Positions 38,101-51,324 of a stretch of 64,000 bases of DNA are shown one piece after another. The translations under genes were made by a program, and so were the position numbers. Every line of letters starts with the position of its first letter. Within the stretch, counting starts at the first letter, position 1. This DNA is from Sapria himalayana (lineage: Eukaryota > Streptophyta > Magnoliopsida > Malpighiales > Rafflesiaceae), in contig JAREIK010003105.1 in assembly GCA_029783825.1 (NCBI GenBank), positions 405,746-469,745 on the forward strand, in the 5' to 3' direction. Below the pieces are notes generated by a model that was given only the letters and a program-made list of their open reading frames with translations, had not been told where the DNA came from and made no database searches.

Positions 38101-38187
38101 TTAAGTAGTATCTAGCGGTTTAATGGTTTATGTATTTATGCATTACGGGGTTTAGGAGTTTACTAATTTAACTTTATACGCATTTAG
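29107..38187 (-). repeat. AT-rich tandem satellite, orientation B, block 3
   Basis: About 15 monomers with cores near 29266, 29868, 30460, 31050, 31655, 32392, 32976, 33572, 34111, 34690, 35151, 35736, 36323, 36918 and 37659. Two 740-bp steps (31655-32392 and 36918-37659) are long monomers. The step at 34690-35151 (461 bp) is a deletion. GCATTTAG at 38180-38187 is the left target-site duplication of hAT copy 2. No coding sequence is visible. Confidence 0.93.
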
Positions 38188-38610
38188 TAGGACTGTCCAC
38201 GGGACTTGGAGATTCACGACCCGATCCAAAGTCTTGTCCCGAAAGAATCGGGACTGACAAAATTCGTTGATTTGACTTTTCCCGTCCCATTCTGTCATGT
38301 ATTTTTTCTTTTGGGATGGTTTAGGATCTCAAGCAATATCTATTCCGAGAACCGTCACATCCTAAAAAACCGATACTAGAACCAGGAATATATATATATA
38401 TATATAACATGAAGATGCCACCAATTCCGCTACTGCCCATCCAATCCCAATGAACCTATTGTTGTTCCGACGGGTTCCAGGGCGCCTCACTCCGTTCCAG
38501 CCGTGTTAAGTTTGGTCCGGCCCTTGTCCGTCACACTTCTGGTTGCCTCCAACGTGTCCCAGATGCCACCAGCCTTTTGGTTTGTTTTTCTGACGAGAAT
38601 TGAGTGATTA

Positions 38611-38645
<35 letters not shown>

Positions 38646-41600
38646 GTGTTTCAGCAGTTTTGTTGAGTATTGGTTGTGGTTGGGTTGAATGAGTGGGCTG
38701 AATGTGTTACAGTCAGTTTTGTAGAGCTTGCTTGTTTGAAAAATTTATATGTATTAATGCTTAACATATCATATTAATTAATGGTAATGCCAATGGCACA
38801 ATCTAGCGGTAAAGAAAAATACAATAAATTGAAGATGATCACATCTCAAATGATCAAAGTACTGGTAAATCCAATCATCATCCTTTCACGAACCCTTCTA
38901 TTGATAGGCAGGTTCTTCAATATCAATTGTAAAAGAAAGTCAAGGTACATCTGAACCTCAAGCTCATAAAAAGTATAAGTCTACTATTTGGGAAACTTAT
39001 GAGATATTAGTTGATTAAGAGGGGAATGAAACTAGTAGGGTAGCTTGTATATGGTCTAGGAAAGAATATTTGGCAAAAAGTAATCAAGGTACTTCGAATT
39101 TATGGAAATACTTGAGAGAGACTTGTAAGAAATTTCCACACAAAGAAGAATTAATAGAAGCTCACAAAGGTAAATACAAGTCACAATCTTTGTTGAGTTT
39201 CACTAAATGTACTAGTTCAGAGGATAACAAATTAACCTATTGGAAATTTGATCAACAACTAGTTAGGGAGGCTTTGTTGAAAATGATCATAAAAGATGAA
39301 TTGCCTTTTTGTTTTGTTGAGAGGGTTGAGTTTAAGGAGTTTTGTGAAGTTAGTGTGCCTCAATTTAAATTTCATCTTAGCACTCTACACTGAGGGATTG
39401 TTTTTCTTTGTTTGTGAATGAAAAGAAGAAATTATTAGATAGCATATCATCTCATTGTTGTAGAGTTTCATTGACTACCGACACTTGGACTAGCATTCAA
39501 AATTTGTCTTATATATTTTTGACTGTTCATTCCATTGATTCTCAATGGAATATGCATAAAAGGCTTGTGAACTTTTGTGTAATTAAAAGTCATTCTGGAG
39601 TTAATATTAGAAATGCTATTGAGTTTTGCATGAATGAATGGGGTTTGAGAAATTTGATGTTCATTACTGTTGACAATGCATCAAATAATGATATTGCAGT
39701 TGCACAATTGAAAAAAAGGCTTGTGAAGAAAAGTGTTGTACCTTTGAGAGGCGAGCTTTTTCATATGAGATGTTGTGCTCATATCCTAAACTTAATTGTC
39801 ATAGATGGCATTGCAGTAGTTGAGGGTGCTATTCAAAAAATTAGAGGTGTGGTGAAATATGTGAGGAGCAGTCCTAAAAGATTAGATATGTTTAAGTTAT
39901 GTGTTGAAGAAGCAAACTTTACATATGGATCTTCATTGCAATAAGATTTTCCTACAAGATGGGATTCAACTTATTTGATGCTACAAACTGATATAAAATG
40001 TCAAAAAGAATTTGATAAGTTGGAGTACAAAGACAAATGGTTTTTGAAGGAGTTTGGTTCAAACATTCCAACTGAGAGAGACTGAACAAACGCAAAAATT
40101 TTGGCTCGTTTCTTGAAAACATTTTATGAGGTAACTTGTACATTTTTTAGCTCATAATATTTTACCTCTAGTGTTTATTTTCCTCAGATTATTCGAATTT
40201 TGAAAAAAAATTGTGCTTTGTGAAAATAGTAGAGATATAATGGTGTCTGAAATGGGTATCAAAATGAGGCATAAATTCAACAAATATTGGGGTTCTCAAC
40301 AAATATTATGCTTTTTGTAGCAGTAGTGTTGGATCCTAGATATAAGCTCAAATATCTCAAATATTAGCTAAAAATTTGGTGAAAAAGTTTATAAATACTT
40401 TAGATGTGATGATGGATGATTATAAAGATTTAAATGACGTTGAATCAAAAAAAGATGATTTCTCTTCAACTCTGTTGAAGAAAAATGATGATTTCTTTGA
40501 TGGTAGTGATACTTATGTTGATGATTTTTTTTTGTTGAATTGGAGAAAGAACAAGAAGTTGAAACTTTGGAAGAGTTGCATAGGTACTTGGAGGACAAAC
40601 TTGAAATAAATAGAATTGATTTAGATTTTCTTAACTGGTGGAAGGTAAATGAGGTTAGGTATCCTTCTTTGGCAAATAGAGCAAGGAATGTATTTGCTAT
40701 TCAAGTATCTATTGTGGACTACGAATCTACATTTAGCAATGGGGGGAGAACTTTAGATAAATTTAGGAGTTATTTAACACCTATTACCGCCGAAGATCTC
40801 ATATGTCTACAAGATTGGTTGATAAGCTCACACAAACCTATTGAAATTGAAGTATTAGTTCAAGTCATTGATGATATTGAATCAGGTTAGTATACAAATC
40901 TTGTAAATTTTAATTTCACTTTTACTTATTTTATTCTTTCAATTTAATAAAAATATGGTTCAATAACAATTTTCAGAGGGGTCACTAATTCCAAATATTC
41001 TTCCAACTATAGTTGGCCAACTAAATTTGGAATGGGTGTAATAAATTTTATGAGGTAATATTTTTTTTATTACACTTTCATCATATAAATTTATGTCTAC
41101 ATGATTACCACGTTTTCATCTTTGGTTGTCCTTCTACAGTGGAGGAAGAAAAGGGTGGAGTTGTAGAAGAGATAATTAATTGGGTTTGGATTTTCGTTGC
41201 TGTCCCGGGACGAACCTTTGAAATGATTATTATCATGGTTATTATTAGTTGTATTTTATTGTTATTTTGAGCTGCCTAATTTTAGCAATTACTTAAGTAG
41301 TAATTGATGCTACCAATGTTTGTGGTCATCTTTAGTTATTCCTTAATATTTTAAGGAATTGTTTAAAAAATGTAGTATTGCTATTATGGTAACTTTCACT
41401 AGGCTGAACAAAGCCAACTTGCGAAAAAAGAAAGAACCAAATTAAGCACACAACTTGGTCCCGTTCTATTTAACATTTCTATTCTTTTCTGCACATCAAA
41501 GCTTTTGACAAGGTAATCGAACTCGTTTGCGGTATTCAGCTTATTTGACAAAACAAAATTGGCCCAATTTGAGTTTGAAAGATACATAACTAAGGAATGA

Positions 41601-41853
41601 TAAATGGTACATCAAAAGGTTTCGAAATGAACTAACTTGGCCAGTTTGAAGAAAATAAATTGAAAAAAATGTCCGAACTCTGTTCCGTCCCGAAACCATT
41701 TTCTCCTACCCAAAATCCCCGATCTATGTCCCATACTATATTGATATTTTCAACCTATGCGACGAGTCTGAATCTTCAAAAAAAATCTCCGAACTATGGG
41801 AAGGGACTGGTGATTTGTAATCCCCATCTCGTCCCGTCCCATGAGCACCCCTA
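38188..41853 (+). mobile_element. hAT (Ac-like) transposon, copy 2, full length but dead
   Basis: A 3666-bp element flanked by GCATTTAG (38180-38187) and GCATTTAT (41854-41861), 7 of 8 bases matching. Terminal inverted repeats: TAGGACTGTCCACGGGAC on the left, TAGGGGTGCTCATGGGAC inward-read on the right. It aligns along its whole length with copy 1. It has a (TA)n run near 38391-38404 and an (ATT)n run at about 38617-38645 that is almost absent from copy 1. The transposase pseudogene is at 38781-41041. Confidence 0.92.
38781..41041 (+). pseudogene. hAT transposase pseudogene, copy 2
   Basis: ATG at 38781. A one-base deletion soon after shifts the frame. A stop (GTTGATTAAGAG, about 39014) and a Cys-to-Ser change in the BED finger (CIWSRKEYLAKS) follow. 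Open parts: 39070-39393 (WKYLRETCKKFPHKEE onward) and 39408-39944, with TTDTWTSIQNLSYIF, TVDNASNND and MRCCAHILNLIV, the first two catalytic Asp regions. A stop at about 39942 and a frameshift region follow, then the dimerisation domain (40540-40890: RYPSLANRARNVFAIQ, FSNGGRTLDKFRSYLTP, LICLQDWL). The GT-AG intron with donor at 40886 and restart at 40977 is the same as in copy 1, and the last exon ends in NLEWV. It is better kept than copy 1 but not functional. Confidence 0.9.
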
Positions 41854-43970
41854 GCATTTATTGTTTTATAGGTTTTATTTATAAAATAAAATAACAAAAA
41901 ATTTATTATATTATTTTTTGATATTTTCAAAGGATATAACCGTAGAAAATATAATAATTTTTTAAATTTTTTTCAAATGTGAATACAATATTTAGTTATA
42001 CTAATCATTATATTTATATATTATATAAATTCAATATAAACAATTTTATTGATAAATATTCTAATAATAATCAAAAAATAAAGTAAGAATCCATTAATAA
42101 TAAGATAGATATTAATTAAAATATAATTATAAATCTTAAAAGGATTCAAAAGCAAAGAAAAATATATTACTATATAATTATTTTTTTTTGAATTTTTTCT
42201 TCTTTTAATAAGTTTATCTATATTTCTTTAAAGAAAAATAATTTATATAAATTATATTGTCTAACTCATAATTTATTTTTTAATTAATATTTATATATAA
42301 ATAAACAAATAATTAATAAAAATGAATATTTAAACTTATAATGAAAAAAATGATATTTATTCTTTATTTTTATGGAATACCAGTTTAATTTAAATTATAT
42401 CTGTCTCACTAATAATTTATTTTGTAATTAATATTTCAATAAAAATAAACTGATAAATAATTAAAATAAAAATATAAAATTATATTGAATAAAAATTAAA
42501 ATGAGATTTATGAATTATTATTAATGTATACCAGTTTAATATTTTTAGTATTTAAAGGTTTTGTCGTTTAAGACTTTAGCAATTTATGTTTTTAGGCATT
42601 TAGTGGTTTATTGGTTTTGTTTAAACAATGAAATAACAAAAAAATTATTTTTGAAATTTTTTCATATTTTCAAAGTTTATAACCTTCGACAATATAATAA
42701 TTTAAAAATTTTTTAAAAATTTGAATACAATATTTATAAACTAAATATAAACAATTTTATTGATAGATATAATATCGATTATCAAAAAATGAATTAATAT
42801 TTTATTATTATTATGATGGATATAAATTAAAATATAATTGCAAAACCTAAAATTATTCAAAATCCAAATAAAATTCTTAACTAAATAAAAATATTTGTTT
42901 TTTAGTTTTTGCTTCTTTTTATAAGCTTTTTTTTTGATGAAAGTTAAATTATTTAAATTATATTTGTATCACTCATAATTTATTTTGTAATTAATATTTT
43001 AATAAATTATTTAAATTATATCTAAGGTGTACGAGTTTAAAGGTTTAAGTATTTAGCAGATTTTGTGTTTAGGAGTTTAGATGTTTAAGTGTTTAGGCAT
43101 TTAGTGGTTTATAATTTTTATTTAAACAATGATATAGCAAAAAAAATTATTTTTATTATTTTTTTTAATTTTTGAAGATTATATCCTTTTAAAATATAAG
43201 AATTTTTAAATTTTTTTCAAATGTAAATATAATAATTATTTATAATAATCTTCATAATTATAATTCATTTAAATTCAATATAAATAATTATATTGCTAGA
43301 TATTATAATTATGATCAAAAAATAAATTAATAAACTATTATTAAAAAATAGTTATTATTTAAAAAGTATTTGCAAAATCTAAATTTATTCAAATCAAAGT
43401 AAAATATATTACTAAATAATAATTTTTTTAATGTTTTGCTTTTTTTATAACTTTATATTTTTGTTATTAAAAATAAATTATTTAAATTATATTTGTCTTA
43501 CACATAATTTATTTTGTAATTTATAATACTATAATAATAAACTACTAAATAATTAAAATGAATATTTAAAATTATAATGAATACTAATAATACTGAGATT
43601 TATTATTTATTATTTAGGGTATAACTATTTAATTGTTTAATTTTTTTGTGGTTTTGGGGTTAAAAAGTTTATTGATTTATATGTTTACACATTTTCGTGT
43701 TTATTGGTTTTATTTAATCAATGAAATAACAAAAAATTTATTTTTATGAATTTTTATGATTTTCAAAGGTTAAGACCTTTAAAAAATAATAATTTTTTAA
43801 TAGTTCTAAAATAGGAATATAATACTTAGTTATAATAATCTTAATAATTATATTTGTTGTAGTTTCAATATAAAAAAATGTAATAATATATATTATAATA
43901 ATGATAAAAAAATAAATTAATAAACTATTATTAATAAGATATATATTAATTAAAATAAATTAAAAATAAA
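41854..43970 (-). repeat. AT-rich tandem satellite, orientation B, block 4
   Basis: Cores near 41932, 42670, 43178 and 43765 (steps 738, 508, 587), paralleling the steps after hAT copy 1. The block ends at the inner boundary of the right arm. Confidence 0.92.
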
Positions 43971-44775
43971 CTATTAGTACAAACTAGCCCCAGGGTGGTT
44001 TGAGCAGGTCAAGAACTATGGGCTCTCTTTTAATCAAGAATCAAAAAATTTATTTTATTGGCATGTCTAAGCCTTTTTTTCATATCCTCAAGGATATGAA
44101 AAGTATCATTTATTTCTTTTTATATTAAATAAGTTATGTATACAAGCTCACAATACCGAAAAAGGTGTAAATGAATCATATTCAAATGTATAAAAGGTTT
44201 TAATCATTTCTCAAAATATTAGACTTGCATATTGACAATTGAGGTCACAAATCAAAGGAAAAAGCCATAGTGATATTTCCAATCCCAAGAATTTTAGCTA
44301 TAGAAAGTTATAAAAAGTAGTACTCGAGCTTTAACTATTTCTAGGGTCATAACTTTTGCTCTTGAAGAATGTCCAAAGTTACAATCATTCCTACTGTAAT
44401 GACTTTGCAATATAAAGATAAAATGCACAAGCTATGGTCATATCCAATACTGTGACCCATTATTATAGTTATTAAATATGTATTCATGATCATTCTTAGT
44501 GCCATAACAACATGTTCAACAGAGAGACACAAGTTATGGCATATTCTCATCGATATGATTTTGTGTTCTAGAGACATGATATACAATCATGACCATTGCT
44601 AATGCTACAATAATCTAAAGCAAGAAAGAGAGTGAATCCATAACTCACCCCTTTAGTCATGACTTTGTGTTACATATACAAAAAAATAAATCGGTGACAT
44701 TCCTAAAAGGTGTGAATTTCAATTTAAATTTAACACTTAGTCATTTGATTATAATAATGCAAAACATGAGATTTA
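43971..44775 (-). other. Insert Y2, right copy
   Basis: Mirror of 5083-5881. A 79-codon minus-strand frame at 44347-44586 is identical to that at 5267-5506, because the DNA there is identical. It has no recognised domain. Confidence 0.5.
44239..44653 (-). repeat. 415-bp block identical between the two arms (right)
   Basis: Reverse complement is identical to 5200-5614. Mismatches resume at 44238 and 44654. Confidence 0.85.
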
Positions 44776-44855
44776 TGATTAGGGTTAATGGGTTAGTGTT
44801 ATAGTTTATGGTTTAAGATTTAGGATTTAAAGTTTAGGGTTTATGGTTTTTTTTT
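44776..44855 (-). repeat. Degenerate telomere-like tract, right copy
   Basis: Words such as TTTAGGGTTTATGG, GGTTTAAG and TTTAGGATTT on the + strand, mirroring 5007-5082, next to the T run (poly(A) of Y1 on the other strand) at about 44848-44870. Confidence 0.6.
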
Positions 44856-46141
44856 TGTTTTTTTTTGGAAAATACACATTTTATTTATCATTTAGGCACA
44901 CAACTTACAAGAGACTAAAAAGCTGAATAATTTAGGCCATCTCAACAAATCCTATGCACCTTAATGATTCTATGCATAAAATACATAAAAAACATAATGC
45001 TTAATTTTTCCAATCATATGAATACAACTAAAATCACCTGGCATTCCCGGACTTCAGAGTTGCCATTGAGTCATTATGCGCACTACATCCTTTCCATTCG
45101 GATTTGTCCAAGCCTTTTGGAGGAACCTGAATGATGCACCATATTAAAACTAGGCAAATATATGATTGTGCATGTGTGTGACATGCAGCATCAAGCATTT
45201 GCCTATGTCATTGCTATGTAATGGAATACATGTAAAATTGAATTCCCATAAATCCACAAGTGAATATATACGATACTTTGTCAATTCATTCTCACCTCTT
45301 AATTCCAGATTCTTTTGCTCCAATGATCCTCAAAAAAAGTATCTCTTGGGTTAGAATGCTTCCTCCTCAATCTCCAAGAAGTGGCTGTATGTTGCACCAA
45401 CAAAATATCAAAAAATATGCATGCATCGATGTGCGTGTGTGATGATGTCCATCTCATAGTCTAATTATCTACGCGTACAACCAAGCTAGAAAACAAGTAA
45501 AATTACAAAATGCTATAAAGATGAGTCTTCTGCTCCCGGGAGTGAAGCATCACCTAATGTGTATTTTCAAAATTCATTAGTGGGCCCCACTTAGAGATAC
45601 TCATAGGTCCAGTTGCCCTCATTGCATGCTACATAGAGAACAGACAAGATTGTGTGTGTGAGTATGTCATGATCCGTCTCTACAAGTACATGGTGCATAT
45701 AAAGTCCAAAATACAAATAAGACTACAAACATAGACTACAAGTTAGAATCTTTCGCTCCCGTGTGGCTGGTCTGGACTCCATTGATTACTAGCCCTGCTT
45801 GGTGATGCTTCGGATTTTGCCGGCTTTCCAATTAATCATGGATTAACTGCTACTCCTATTGGGCGATGGTTGAGTGGCCCTCAATGCTGCCTGATAGGGA
45901 TAGTGGGACCCACTCCTAGCTACTCCTGGGTTTACTCCCGACCACTTTGCTCGGTCTCATTAGTTGTCTGAATGTTATCATCCCGACTTGCTAGCGGGGC
46001 CCTCTACAAGCTGGAGGCCCATACTTCTACTTGCTTCCAGGACTTGCTGGACCCTCTAAATGCTACGCCATAATCGACAAGAATATGTGCACGTTTGTAC
46101 TGTGGTATGTCACTATGTGTGTGTGGTGGAGCAGTATCAGG
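44856..46141 (-). other. Insert Y1, right copy
   Basis: Mirror of 3706-5005. It starts at a T-rich run (poly(A) on the minus strand), then ACACATTTTATTTATC (the AATAAA-like end), and finishes at TGGAGCAGTATCAGGG next to satellite. Reading frames on both strands differ from those of the left copy by substitutions and shifts, which supports a non-coding sequence. Confidence 0.5.
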
Positions 46142-49100
46142 GTTTCGGAGTTTAGTAATTTAAGTATTTAGGTATTTTGTGGTTTATAGGTTTTATTTAA
46201 ATATTTTAATAAGAAAAAAAATTTTTTTTTTGATTTTTTTTCTCATTTTCAAGGTTATAACCATTGAAAATATAATAATTTTTAATTTTTTTCAAATGTT
46301 AATACAATATTTAATAATAATCATCATAAAAATTAAATATCATGTCAATTCAATATAAATAATTTTATTGATTCATAAATAATTTTTGATTCTTTTTATA
46401 ACCTTATAAATTTTTTTGATGAAGTTAAATTATTTAAATTATATTTGTCTCATTCATATTTTTATTTTGCAATTAATATTTCTATAAAAATAAACTAATA
46501 AATGATTAAAATGAATATTAAAATTATAATGAATACAAATAAAAATGAGATTTATGATTAATTATTTAGGATATACTAGTTTAATGGTTTAAGTATTTAA
46601 GAATTTAGTAGTTTAGTGATTTAAGTGTTTAGGCATTTAGTAGTTTATATGTGTTATTTAAATAATGAAATAACAAAACAATTATTTTTCAAATTTTTTA
46701 TCAATTTTGAAGGTTATAACCTTTATAAATATAATAATTTTTAAATTTTTTTCAAATATGAATATAATATTTAGTTATAATAAAAATAATAATTATATAT
46801 CATGTAAATTAAAAATAAACAATTTTATTGATAGATATTAATAAAATAAATATAAATATAAATATAAATATAATAATGATCAAAAAATAAATTAACAAAC
46901 TATTATTTATTGATAAATATTTATATATTATTTATAAATACTTAAACCTTTATAGATGGTTTAAATGTTTAAGTATTTAAGGGTTTTGGGGTTTAGGAGT
47001 TTAATGATTTAAGCATTTAGGCATTTAGTAGTTTATAGATTTTATATAAACAATAAAATAACAAAAAATTAATTTTTGTGATTCTCATTTTCAAAGATTA
47101 TAACCTTTATAAATATAATAATTTTTAAATTATTTTCAAATGTAAATATAATATTTAGTTATAATAATCTTTATAATTATATATCATGTAAATTTAATAT
47201 AAACAATTTTATTGATAAATATTCTAATAATGATCAAAAAATAAATTAATAATCTATTATTAATAAGATAGATATCTATTAAAATATAATTACAAAACCT
47301 AAAATGATTCAGAAGCAAAGCAAAATATATTACTATATAATAATTTTTTGTTTTGAAAATTTTTTCTTTTAAATAGTTTATCTATAATTTTTTGATGAAT
47401 AATAATTTATATAAATTATTTTTTTCTAGCTCAATTTATTTTGTAATTAATATTTATATAAAAATAAAAAATAAATAATTAAAATGAATATTTAAAATTA
47501 TAATAAAAAAATGAGATATATTATTTATTATTTAGGGATACTGTTTTAATTTAAATTAGATCTGTCTCACTTATAATTTATTTTGTAATTAATATTTCTA
47601 CAAAAATAAACTGATAAATAATTAAAATAAAAATTCTGAAATTATACAGAATAAAATTTAAAATGAGATTTATGATTTATTATTACTATATACCAGTTTA
47701 ATGGTTTAAGTATTTAGAGGTTTTTTCATTTAGGATTTTAGCGATTTATATTTTTAGGCTTTTAGTGGTTTATACGTTTTATTTAAAAAAATAAAATATC
47801 AAAAAAAAATTGCTATAATTTTTTCTCATTTTCATAGGTTATAACCATTGAAAATATAATAATATTTAAAATTTTTTGAAATGTGAATACAATACTTAGT
47901 TATAATAATATTAATAATTATATATCTTATAAATTCAATAAAAAATTTTATTGATATATATTATAATAATGATCAAAATTAAATTTATAAACTATTGATA
48001 TTAAGAAAGATATTAATTAAAAAATAATTACAAAACCCAAATTGATTCAAAATTATAGTAAAATATATTTTTGGATAAAAATTTTAATTTTTAAATTTTT
48101 ACTTCTTTTATAAGCATATATATTTTTTAAATTATATTTGTCGCACTCATAATTTATTTTGTAATAAATATTTCTATAATAATAAACTAATATATAATTA
48201 AAATGAATATTTAAAATTATAATAGATAGAATTAAAAATTAGATTTATTAATTATTAAGTAGTATATACTGGTTTAATGGTTTATGTATTTTGGCATTAC
48301 GGGGGTTAGGAGTTTACTATTTTAACTGTGTATGCATTTAGTAGTTTATAGGTGTTATTTAAAAAAAATATCAAATTTTTTTTTTATTTTTTGATATTTT
48401 TAAAGGTTATAACCATTGAAAATATAATAATTTTTAAATTTTTTTCAAAAGTGAATACTATATTTAGTTATATTAATCATTATATGTAGATATAATATAA
48501 ATTAAATATAAATATTTTTATTGATAAATATTCTAATAATGATCAAAGAATAAATTAATAATCTATTATTAATAAGATAGATATCAATTTAAATATAATT
48601 AAAAAACCTAAAATGATTCAGAAATAATGCAAAATATATTACTATATAATAATTTTTTGTTTTGAATTTTTTTTCTTTTAAAAAGTTTATTATTATTTTT
48701 TTGATGAAAAATAATTATATAAATTATATTTGTCTAACTGAATTTATTTTGTAATTAATAATTATATAAAAATAAATGAATAAATAATTAAAATGAATAT
48801 TTTAAATTATAATGAAAAAAATAAAATTGAGATTTAATATTTATTATTTAGGGTATATCGGTTTAAAATGATTATCTATTTAAGGTTTTCGAAATTTTGG
48901 AGTTATTGATTTGAGTATTTAAACATTTAGTGGTTTATAAGATTTATTTAAACAATGAAAATACAAAAAAAATTATTTTTGTTATTTTTTCACATTTTAA
49001 AAGTTTATAACATTTGAAAATATAATAATTTTAAAATTTTTTAAAAATGTGAATAAAATATTTAGTAATATTAATCATTATAATTATATATAATATAAAC

Positions 49101-49447
49101 TGATTATAAATAATTTTATTGATAGATATGATATCAATTATCAAAAAATAAATTAATAAACTATTATTAATATGATAGATATAAATTAAAATATAATTAT
49201 AAAACCTAAAATGATTCAAAATCAAAGTAAAATTTATTACTAAATAATAATTTTTTGTTTTTAAATTTTTACTTCTTTTTATAAGATTATATTTTTTTTA
49301 TTAAAAGTATGTTATTAATATTATATTTGTCTGACTAATTATTTATTTTATAATTAATATTTATATAAAAAATAAACTAATAAATATTTAAAATGAATAT
49401 TTAAAATTATAATGAATACAAATTAAATTGAGATTTAAGATTTATTA
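46142..49447 (-). repeat. AT-rich tandem satellite, orientation B, block 5 (arm)
   Basis: Cores near 46250, 46710, 47093, 47837, 48404 and 49009, mirroring block 1 of the left arm step for step. It includes the AAATAT microsatellite-like stretch near 46850-46875. The minus-strand frame at 49031-49225 is a satellite by-product. Confidence 0.92.
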
Positions 49448-50045
49448 TTGTTGTATATGTAAATTATTTTTTGATAATCTGTTTGTATAACCAAATATTT
49501 TTTCTTTTTTAATATTTTCATTTAAGTCCAGGAAAGGAAATATTAAGAGACCGGGGATGCAACAGTAACACAATAACGGAGGTCTCGTTGACCTTACAGC
49601 GGCCTGAAATTGGAGTAGATCCTGACCAGTCTCATTATCTGACCCGCTCCGGTTAAATCAACCGAGAAATTTTAATATAAAATGTTTTGTAATTTTATTT
49701 TCGGGTGGCTATTTTTGGACCCATGGAACTGTTCATCATCTCTCTCTCTCTTCTCTCTGTGCGATTTATCATGACTATTCTGTGTGCTACATACTGTAAG
49801 ACATTTTTATTGCTTTAATCTGTTATGCAAAAGCATTTTCTGGTGGATTTAGCTAGTCGTACTGAGCGACTAGCGAACCACATTATATAGTCGTAGAACC
49901 GCATTTTCTAGTGGATTTATTTGTCATTTGTTGATTCTATCATGGATGGTTGCTGAATTGGAATATATATATTACTTGTTTTCTGTTGTTTTTCCTGTGT
50001 TTTTGTATCTCAATCTCACTACCGTGGAAGCACAATTGACCAACA
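49448..50045 (-). other. Insert X, right copy, with extra 325 bp
   Basis: Non-satellite DNA inside orientation-B satellite. 49448-49720 mirrors 285-1. 49721-50045 has no counterpart in the window. It holds a (TC)n run (49740-49757), a hairpin with 8-bp stems GCTAGTCG and CGACTAGC (49852-49859 and 49867-49874), and two copies of GCATTTTCTRGTGGATTTA (49833-49851 and 49901-49919). No protein was recognised. Confidence 0.6.
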
Positions 50046-51324
50046 ATTATAAATGGTATACCGGTTTAAAGGATCGATTATTTAGGGGTTTTGTCGTTTA
50101 GTTGTTTAGCAATTTATGTTTTTAGGCATTTAGTGGTATATCGGTTTTAATTATATAATAAAAATAATTTTTTTATTTATTTTTTTTAGATTTTCAAAGA
50201 TTATATCTTTTAAAAATAAAATAATTTTTAAAATCTTTTGAAATGTGAATACCATGTATAATTATATTAATCTTATTAATTATATATCATATAAATTCAA
50301 TATAAATAATTATAATGATAGATATTCTAATAATAATCAAAATTTAAATTAAAAAACTATTATTAATAATATAAATATTAATTAAAATATATTTACATAA
50401 CATAAAATGATTCAAAATCAAATAAAAATATATTACTAAATAATAATATTTAATTTTTAAAATTTTCCATCTTTTTATAAGCTTATATTTTTTTATGATT
50501 AAAAATAAATAATTTAAATAATATCTGTCTCACTTGAAATTTATTTTGTAATTAATTTTTCGAAAAAATTAAAATATAAATAATTAAAATGAATATTTAA
50601 AATTATAATAAATAGAAATAAAAATGAGATTTATTATTTATTAAGTTGTATACAAATGTTATAAGATTTATGTATTTAGGGGTTTCGGGTTTTATGAGCT
50701 TTTGATTTAAGTAAGTAAACATTTAGTGGTCTATAAGTTTTATTTAAAAAAGAAATAACAAAAAATTTATTTTTTGTATTCTTTCTCATTTTTTAAGATT
50801 ATAACCTTTGAAAATATAATAATATTTACAATTTTTTGAAATGTGAATACAATATGTAGTTATAATAATATTAATAATTATATATCATATAAATTCAATA
50901 TAAATAATTTTTTTGATAGATAATATAATAATGATCAAAATTTAAATTAATAAACTATTAATAAAAAGATTTATATTAATTAAAAAATATTTAGAAAACC
51001 CAAATTGATTCAAAATTAAAGTAAAATATATTACTGGATAATAATTTTTAATTTTTAAATTTTTACATCTTTTATAAGCATATATTTTTTTTGATTAAAA
51101 ATAAATTAATTAAAATATATATGTTACTCTCATAATTTAATTTGTAATAAATATTTCTATAAAAATAAACTATTAAATAATAAAAATGAATATTTAAAAT
51201 TATAATAAATAGAAATAAAAATTAGATTTATTAATTATTAAGTAGTATATAGCGGTTTAATGGTTTATGTATTTAGGTATTACGGGGTTTTTGAGTTTAC
51301 TGATTTAACTTTATATGAACCCAG
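50046..51324 (-). repeat. AT-rich tandem satellite, orientation B, block 6
   Basis: Cores near 50198 and 50801. The last monomer leads to the hAT target site, here decayed to GAACCCAG (51317-51324). Confidence 0.9.

Larger units (their letters stand above)
43971..49720 (-). repeat. Right arm of the 49.7 kb inverted repeat
   Basis: Reverse complement of 1-5881 and colinear with it: insert Y (43971-46141), satellite (46142-49447), insert X (from 49448). Homology to the left arm is visible up to GGCTATTTTTGGAC ending at 49720, which corresponds to window position 1. Whether it extends further cannot be seen. Confidence 0.9.

Noticed and set aside
1..49720. One giant DNA transposon with terminal inverted repeats at 1 and 49720
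   Set aside because: The left edge is the window edge, no target duplication can be seen, the arms contain ordinary satellite, and no transposase relates to them. An inverted duplication explains it better.
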